The position numbers and the translations under genes are program-made. A DNA stretch of 64,000 nucleotides from Gordonia insulae. Lineage in GTDB: Bacteria; Actinomycetota; Actinomycetes; Mycobacteriales; Mycobacteriaceae. How positions within the stretch are numbered: the stretch's first letter is position 1; each line of letters begins with the position of its first letter. The stretch covers positions 868,001 through 932,000 of the forward strand of contig NZ_CP033972.1 in NCBI RefSeq assembly GCF_003855095.1, in the 5' to 3' direction. Shown piece after piece: positions 59,385 to 64,000 of the stretch. Below the pieces are notes generated by a model. It was given only the letters and a program-made list of their open reading frames with translations. It was not told the DNA's origin and made no database searches.

Positions 59385-59453
59385 TAGACTGTGGCAGGTT
59401 GTGCCCGGCGGCGGTGATCAGTACTGGTCATCGTGTGTGGCGCGACCTGCCAC
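59385..59453 (+). promoter_or_regulatory. secG promoter -10 and structured leader
   Basis: TAGACT at 59385-59390 is a -10 candidate. Immediately after it GTGGCAGGT (59391-59399) and ACCTGCCAC (59445-59453) form a perfect 9-bp inverted repeat enclosing a near-palindrome centred on AGTACT (59420-59425). The RNA would fold into a long hairpin before secG; it could equally end tpiA transcripts. Confidence 0.45.
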
Positions 59454-59502
59454 GGTGCGTTCGTGGCCCACTTCTTGCACCGACGAACAGGACTGACTAC
59501 AC

Positions 59503-59736
59503 GTGAAGCTCGCACTCGACATCGGATTGGTCATCACCAGTGTGTTGATGGTGGTGCTGGTTCTGCTGCACCGGGGCAAGGGCGGTGGCCTGTCATCGCT
59601 GTTCGGCGGCGGCGTGCAGTCCAGCCTGTCGGGGTCCAGCGTGGTCGAGCGAAACCTGGATCGGCTGACCGTCTTCGTCGGCATCATCTGGTTCATCTTC
59701 ATCATCGGGATCGGCATCGACATCAAGCTCTCGTGA
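59503..59736 (+). CDS. secG: Preprotein translocase subunit SecG
   Basis: A 77-residue membrane protein of the SecYEG channel. Two helices (about 4-22 and 54-73) flank the cytoplasmic loop HRGKGGGLSSLFGGGVQSSL, typical of the family. The start is GTG. AGGA lies upstream at about 59489-59492. It is followed by a long perfect hairpin. Confidence 0.95.
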   Translation: MKLALDIGLVITSVLMVVLVLLHRGKGGGLSSLFGGGVQSSLSGSSVVERNLDRLTVFVGIIWFIFIIGIGIDIKLS

Positions 59737-59762
59737 GCGCCTGACCCCACCCTCTTCATCGT

Positions 59763-59803
59763 CGTCGGCCCGGTGATCTGCCCAGCAGATCACCGGGCCG
59801 ACG
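59763..59803 (+). terminator. Strong hairpin terminator after secG
   Basis: An 18-bp perfect stem, 59764-59781 with 59785-59802, closed by a 3-nt loop (CCA) and extendable by one C-G pair. The left arm starts GTCGGCCCGGTGATC. It lies 27 nt after the secG stop and has no T tract. A palindrome, CCCGTCGACGGG, follows at 59808-59819. Confidence 0.85.
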
Positions 59804-59891
59804 TCATCCCGTCGACGGGTTCCGGGCCGTCGCCGAGATCTCCGGGTCCTCCGAGATGCCACCGCCACCGGAACCCGGGATACTGGCAACC

Positions 59892-62729
59892 ATGAGTGAA
59901 CCGATCCCCTCTGCAGGTGCCCAGGCATGGCGGCCGTCGATCTCGATCGTCGATCACATCTCGGTCGACGACGAGGGGCGCGCGTTGACCGAGCCCTTGC
60001 GTGAGGACATCAGATTGCTGGGCGGCATCCTGGGCGACATGGTGCGTGAGCACTCGGGTTCCGAGGTGTTCGATCTCGTGGAGAGCGCCCGGATCGCCGC
60101 GTTCAAGGTGCGGCGCGCGGAGATCGACCGCGACGAACTCGCCGACATGTTCACCGATCTCGACATCTCCGTGGCCCTCCCGGTGATCCGGGCGTTCAGC
60201 AACTTCGCGCTGCTGGCGAACCTCGCCGAGGACATCCACCGCGAACGCCGTCGGATGATCCATGTGCGTGCCGGCGACCCGCCACAGAACAGCAGCCTGG
60301 ATGCGACGTATGCGAAGCTCGCGGCGGCCGACATCGGCGACGAGGAGGTCGGGCGTGCGCTCGCCGACGCCACGGTCGTGCCGGTGATCACCGCCCATCC
60401 CACCGAGACACGGCGGCGGTCGGTGTTCGAGGCGCAGAACCGGATCACCGAGTTGATGCGATTCCGGTCGCGCACCGAGCTCACCCCGGCGGAGGACGCC
60501 ACAGTCGCCGAGGGCATCCGCCGGCAGATCCTCACGCTCTGGCAGACGGCGTTGATCCGGCTCGAGCGCCTCACCATCCAGGACGAGATCCGGTCCGGGC
60601 TGCGGTACTACGACGCGTCCTTCTTCGAGGTCGTGCCCAAGATCAACACCGGCGTGCGCGCGGCCCTGCGCGCCGCCTACCCGACGGCCGACCTGGCCGA
60701 CGATCCCATGCTGCGGATGGGCTCGTGGATCGGCGGCGACCGCGACGGCAATCCGTACGTGACCGACGAGATCGTCACCATGGCCACCACGTTGGCGGCG
60801 CGGACCGCGATCGGGCATCACCTCGACGAACTCAAGCAGCTGGCCCAGGAACTGAGCATGTCGACGCGGCTGATGGCGCCGGGGGACGAACTCTACGAAC
60901 TCGCCGGTGTCCCGCGCGACGACCCGGCCGCCGACGAGCCGTTCCGGCTCGCCTTGCGGCACATCCGTTCTCGTCTGGTCGCCACGGCCACCGAACTGTT
61001 CGGCGAAGACGTGATGAAGGCCTCGGATCTGTTCCTCTTCGACGGCGCTCCGGCCTATGCCGCCGCCGCCGAGCTCCTCGCCGACCTCGACGTCATCGAC
61101 GCCGGTCTGCGCGCGACCGGCGACGACATCATCGCCGACGATCGGCTGTTGTCGCTGCGCGAGGCGGTGCGCACGTTCGGCTTCCACTTGTCCGGCCTGG
61201 ACATGCGGCAGAACTCCGACATGCACGAGTCGGTCATCGCCGAGTTGCTGGCCTGGGCCGGTGTGCATCCCGACTATCTCTCGCTCGATGAGGCCGATCG
61301 GGTGGAGATCCTGACCAGCGAGCTGAATGCCCGCAGGCCGTTGACCCGACCCGACGCCGCGTTGAGCGAGCTCGCCGTCAAGGAACTGAACATCGTCCGG
61401 GCGGCGGCCGCCGCCGTCGGGAGATTCGGCCCCCAGGCCGTCCCGAACTACATCATCAGCATGTGCACCTCTGTCAGTGACATGCTCGAGCCGATGATCC
61501 TGCTCAAAGAAGCGGGACTGATCGACATCGACGCCGAATCCGGCAAACTGACGTCCAGCGTGCGGATCGTCCCGCTGTTCGAGACCATCGAAGATCTCCA
61601 GCAGGGTGCCGAGACGCTCCTGGCAGCGCTCGACATCCCGCTCTATCGGGATCTCGTCGACGGGCAGTTCGGGATGCAGGAGGTCATGCTCGGGTACTCC
61701 GACTCGAACAAGGACGGCGGTTACATGGCCGCCAACTGGGCCCTGTACCGCGGTGAACTCGACCTGGTGGAGGCCGCGAAGAAGGCGGGCATCCGGTTGC
61801 GACTCTTCCACGGTCGCGGTGGCACGGTCGGCCGCGGTGGCGGTCCCAGCTACGACGCCATCCTGGCCCAGCCGCCCGGCGCGGTGCAGGGTTCCCTGCG
61901 GATCACCGAGCAGGGCGAGATCATCGCGGCCAAGTACGCCGAACCGGTCATCGCGGAACGCAACCTGGAGACGCTGCTCGCCGCGACCATCGAGTCGTCG
62001 CTGCTCGATGTCGAGGGACTCGGTGACGAGTCCGAGGACGCCTACCGCAACATGGACGAGATCGCCGCGCTCGCCCGGTCGGCGTACAGCGAACTGGTGC
62101 ACGACACCCCCGGATTCGTCGAGTACTTCACCACGTCGACCCCACTGTCGGAGATCGGCGCACTCAACATCGGCAGTCGGCCCGCGTCACGCAAGCAGAC
62201 CGAGAAGATCTCCGATCTGCGCGCCATCCCGTGGGTGCTGTCGTGGACGCAGTCCCGCGTCATGCTCCCGGGCTGGTACGGCACCGGTTCCGCGTTCGAA
62301 CAGTGGGTGGGCGATGACGAGGAGCGGCTCGCCACGCTGCGGCGCTACTACGAGAAGTGGCCCTTCTTCCGCACCGTCATGTCCAACATGGCCCAGGTCC
62401 TGGCCAAGTCCGACATGGGGCTGGCTCATCGGTACGCCCAGCTGGTGCCGAACGAGACGTTGCGGGACAAGGTGTTCGGCATGATCGTCGACGAGCATGA
62501 GCGCACCATCGCCGTCTACGCGAAGATCACCGGCACCGACGACCTGCTCACCGACAATGCGGCGCTCAAGCGGTCCGTCTACAACCGGTTCCCGTATCTC
62601 GAGCCGCTGAATCTCTTGCAGGTCGAGTTGCTGCGCCGGTTCCGCGCGGGGGAGGACTCACCGGCCGTGCGTCGCGGCATCCAGCTGACCATGAACGGTC
62701 TCGCCACGGCGCTGCGCAACTCGGGCTAG
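59892..62729 (+). CDS. ppc: Phosphoenolpyruvate carboxylase
   Basis: A 945-residue anaplerotic enzyme making oxaloacetate from PEP and bicarbonate. Catalytic blocks are [13 protein letters not shown] (His about 169), [32 protein letters not shown] and the mobile loop [20 protein letters not shown] (about 639-658). The C-terminal region with the effector site is full length. ATG 59892 (MSEPIPSAG) is chosen over an in-frame start at 59856. No Shine-Dalgarno is evident. It is downstream of gap-pgk-tpiA as in Corynebacterium. Confidence 0.96.
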   Translation: MSEPIPSAGAQAWRPSISIVDHISVDDEGRALTEPLREDIRLLGGILGDMVREHSGSEVFDLVESARIAAFKVRRAEIDRDELADMFTDLDISVALPVIRAFSNFALLANLAEDIHRERRRMIHVRAGDPPQNSSLDATYAKLAAADIGDEEVGRALADATVVPVITAHPTETRRRSVFEAQNRITELMRFRSRTELTPAEDATVAEGIRRQILTLWQTALIRLERLTIQDEIRSGLRYYDASFFEVVPKINTGVRAALRAAYPTADLADDPMLRMGSWIGGDRDGNPYVTDEIVTMATTLAARTAIGHHLDELKQLAQELSMSTRLMAPGDELYELAGVPRDDPAADEPFRLALRHIRSRLVATATELFGEDVMKASDLFLFDGAPAYAAAAELLADLDVIDAGLRATGDDIIADDRLLSLREAVRTFGFHLSGLDMRQNSDMHESVIAELLAWAGVHPDYLSLDEADRVEILTSELNARRPLTRPDAALSELAVKELNIVRAAAAAVGRFGPQAVPNYIISMCTSVSDMLEPMILLKEAGLIDIDAESGKLTSSVRIVPLFETIEDLQQGAETLLAALDIPLYRDLVDGQFGMQEVMLGYSDSNKDGGYMAANWALYRGELDLVEAAKKAGIRLRLFHGRGGTVGRGGGPSYDAILAQPPGAVQGSLRITEQGEIIAAKYAEPVIAERNLETLLAATIESSLLDVEGLGDESEDAYRNMDEIAALARSAYSELVHDTPGFVEYFTTSTPLSEIGALNIGSRPASRKQTEKISDLRAIPWVLSWTQSRVMLPGWYGTGSAFEQWVGDDEERLATLRRYYEKWPFFRTVMSNMAQVLAKSDMGLAHRYAQLVPNETLRDKVFGMIVDEHERTIAVYAKITGTDDLLTDNAALKRSVYNRFPYLEPLNLLQVELLRRFRAGEDSPAVRRGIQLTMNGLATALRNSG

Positions 62730-62752
62730 CGGCCCGCGGGCGAATCAGCCCG
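62722..62752. terminator. Possible bidirectional hairpin between ppc and the oxidoreductase gene
   Basis: CGGGCT (62722-62727) can pair with AGCCCG (62747-62752), enclosing the palindrome GCCCGCGGGC (62732-62741). It covers both convergent stop codons. No T tract is present, so the call is tentative. Confidence 0.3.
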
Positions 62753-63446
62753 GGAGCCGATGGGCGACGTTGCCCGCGATGCCGGGCGAGACGTCGTCGC
62801 GGAGCCGGATCGCGTGATCGTAGTACCGCTCGTCGAGGGGGAGGTACCGGATCGGTGCCTCCTGCGCGACACCCCGGAGTCGCCCGGCCAGGTCGTGTTC
62901 GACCTCGGGGATGCTCGCCTCGTCGATGTCGCGTGCCCGGGTGATGAGATGTGGCCGGAGCGCCTGCATGCCGGTGTACCACAGGGTTCCGTGCAGCGTC
63001 GTCCAGAGCACGTCCTCGACGTCACCGCTGATCCCACGGGGCCCGAGGCTCCCGGCCCGATCGCCTGCGGTGACGATCGTCAGTGCGCGCCGGCCGACCA
63101 ATCCGCCGTCGCCGTACTTGCGGGCCCTCCCGGTGGCCGGGTCGATCACGTCATAGGCGAAGCCACGCTCGAAGACCCGGTCGATCCAGCCCTTCATGAT
63201 TGCGGGCATGCCGTACCACCAGAGCGGGAATTGCAGGACCACCAGGTCGGATGCGCAGAGCTTGCGTTGTTCGGCCTCGACGTCGTGGCCGCCTTCGTCA
63301 CGAAGGACCGGATCCCAGTCCATTGCATAGAGATCTGACCGCGCGACGTCCCAGCCGTTGTCCTGCAACACCTGTGTGCCGACGGTGTAGAGGTGTTTGG
63401 TCAGGGATCGTTCGTCCAGATGTGCCACGACCCATAGCGCTCGCAT
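62745..63446 (-). CDS. NAD(P)H dehydrogenase (quinone)-like flavodoxin-fold protein
   Basis: A 233-residue protein of the flavodoxin-like NQO1/MdaB group. The N-terminal FMN/FAD phosphate region is VVAHLDERSLTKHL, the central block is LVVLQFPLWWYGMPAIMKGW, followed by IDRVFERGFAYD and LTIVTAGDR with GPRG. Members reduce quinones or other electrophiles with two electrons. Substrate is unknown. The start at 63446 (MRALWVVAHLD) removes eleven unusual residues of a longer frame. It follows pgl on the minus strand and converges with ppc. Confidence 0.85.
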   Translation of the reverse strand: MRALWVVAHLDERSLTKHLYTVGTQVLQDNGWDVARSDLYAMDWDPVLRDEGGHDVEAEQRKLCASDLVVLQFPLWWYGMPAIMKGWIDRVFERGFAYDVIDPATGRARKYGDGGLVGRRALTIVTAGDRAGSLGPRGISGDVEDVLWTTLHGTLWYTGMQALRPHLITRARDIDEASIPEVEHDLAGRLRGVAQEAPIRYLPLDERYYDHAIRLRDDVSPGIAGNVAHRLPG

Positions 63447-63498
63447 GTCCCGTGCAACGCGTGGGTGTCGTCGAGGCATTCCCCGACCGCATTGTGGA

Positions 63499-63531
63499 CC
63501 GCAGGCGCTGCGGACTCCAGCGCTGCGGACT
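63499..63531. repeat. 12-bp direct repeat and hairpins after pgl
   Basis: GCGCTGCGGACT occurs at 63505-63516 and 63520-63531; the second copy covers part of the pgl stop codon. The same stretch folds as GCGCTG with CAGCGC (63505-63510, 63518-63523) or CCGCAG with CTGCGG (63499-63504, 63508-63513). It may terminate pgl transcripts. Confidence 0.4.
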
Positions 63532-64000
63532 ACAGGCGGGCCGCCGCCGGTTGATCGAGGAACCAGACGGTCTCGTCGGTGCCGTGCGCACCGGCGCAGG
63601 GCCAGTCGGCGGCGTGGGCGCCGGAGTGTGCGGCGGCGACCGCCTCGGCCTTGTCCGCGCCGGCGACGAGAAACCAGACGGCCTTGCTGCGGTTCACGAC
63701 CGGCAGCGTCAAGGTGATCCGCCGCGGCGGCGGCTTCGGCGAATCCTCCACGGCGACAACAGTCTTCATCGACTCGGCGGTCGCCGTGGTGTGCGGGAAC
63801 AGGGAATTGATGTGTCCCTCCCCGCCCATGCCGAGCAGGTGCAGATCGAAATGCGGGACCTGCCCGGCGCCGACGCGACTCAACACGCCGGCGTAGTCGG
63901 CGGCCGCGGCGTCGATGTCGTCACCGAATGCGCCATCCGACGGCGCCATCGGATGGACCCGCGCCGGATCGACCGGCACGTGGTCGAGCAGGGCGTCACG
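63530..64000 (-). CDS. pgl: 6-phosphogluconolactonase, C-terminal part (cut by window edge)
   Basis: The minus-strand frame is open from the window edge to a TAG at 63530, giving about 156 residues. [18 protein letters not shown] and the active-site [18 protein letters not shown] are typical of the NagB-fold 6-phosphogluconolactonase of the oxidative pentose phosphate pathway (the usual pattern is GMGPDGHVASLFP). The catalytic His is present. The N-terminal third lies beyond position 64000. The oxidoreductase gene follows 83 nt downstream. Confidence 0.92.
   Translation of the reverse strand, partial: RDALLDHVPVDPARVHPMAPSDGAFGDDIDAAAADYAGVLSRVGAGQVPHFDLHLLGMGGEGHINSLFPHTTATAESMKTVVAVEDSPKPPPRRITLTLPVVNRSKAVWFLVAGADKAEAVAAAHSGAHAADWPCAGAHGTDETVWFLDQPAAARL

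Overview
The window reads as chromosomal DNA of a high-G+C actinobacterium of the order Mycobacteriales, most likely Gordonia or a close relative. The reasons are the strong G/C bias at third codon positions, the mIHF gene (a nucleoid protein confined to Actinobacteria), actinobacterial versions of PriA, WhiA, RapZ and ribosome-coupled operons, frequent GTG starts, and a gene order that follows the Mycobacterium tuberculosis chromosome in two blocks (aspS to pepQ/efp/nusB, then pyrR to whiA and the gap cluster). No tRNA, rRNA, CRISPR array, insertion sequence or prophage was seen.

Layout. 1-1218: two coupled minus-strand genes, a DUF885 protein (cut by the window edge) and a YpfJ-type membrane zinc peptidase. 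1473-3275: aspS. 3392-10655: a tightly overlapping three-gene operon of transglutaminase-DUF2126, circularly permuted ATP-grasp plus alpha-E, and a second transglutaminase; its biochemistry is unknown. 10843-13417: a kinase-fold phosphotransferase and rarA. 13594-22874: alaS, ruvX, mltG, aroE, a prepilin-peptidase-like gene, aroC, aroK and aroB, ended by a strong bidirectional hairpin. 22962-25798: a B-4DMT-like membrane protein (minus), pepQ, efp and nusB. 25882-34749: the complete de novo pyrimidine operon pyrR-pyrB-pyrC-(PH-like membrane protein)-carA-carB-pyrF, preceded by an RNA element that closely resembles the PyrR-binding hairpin and contains the pyrR Shine-Dalgarno.

34751-36934 is the one clearly accessory segment: three coupled minus-strand genes inside a conserved plus-strand region. 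They encode an EspC-like type VII secretion substrate with a YxxxD signal, a 402-residue effector-like protein with a C-terminal DUF6973-type domain, and a lipoprotein. A 12-bp perfect inverted repeat and two 10-bp palindromes lie upstream. In M. tuberculosis the same slot between pyrF and mihF holds PE15/PPE20, another type VII substrate pair.

37399-43506: mihF, gmk, rpoZ, coaBC, metK and a helicase-dead priA. 43546-47621: fmt, rsmB, rpe and ribD. 47679-50899: an FMN riboswitch with its own candidate promoter, driving ribE-ribBA-ribH and a second PH-like membrane protein. 50959-56157: uvrC, rapZ, yvcK and whiA. 56320-62729: the lower glycolytic genes gap, pgk, tpiA, then secG and ppc. 62745-64000: a flavodoxin-fold NAD(P)H oxidoreductase and the 3' part of pgl, both on the minus strand.

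The window therefore combines housekeeping pathways (shikimate, pyrimidine, riboflavin, CoA, SAM, glycolysis, translation) with two less understood systems: the transglutaminase/ATP-grasp operon and the type VII cargo cassette. Start codons were chosen from Shine-Dalgarno position, overlap with upstream stops and family N-termini. No database search was possible, so family assignments rest on motifs recognised in the translations.
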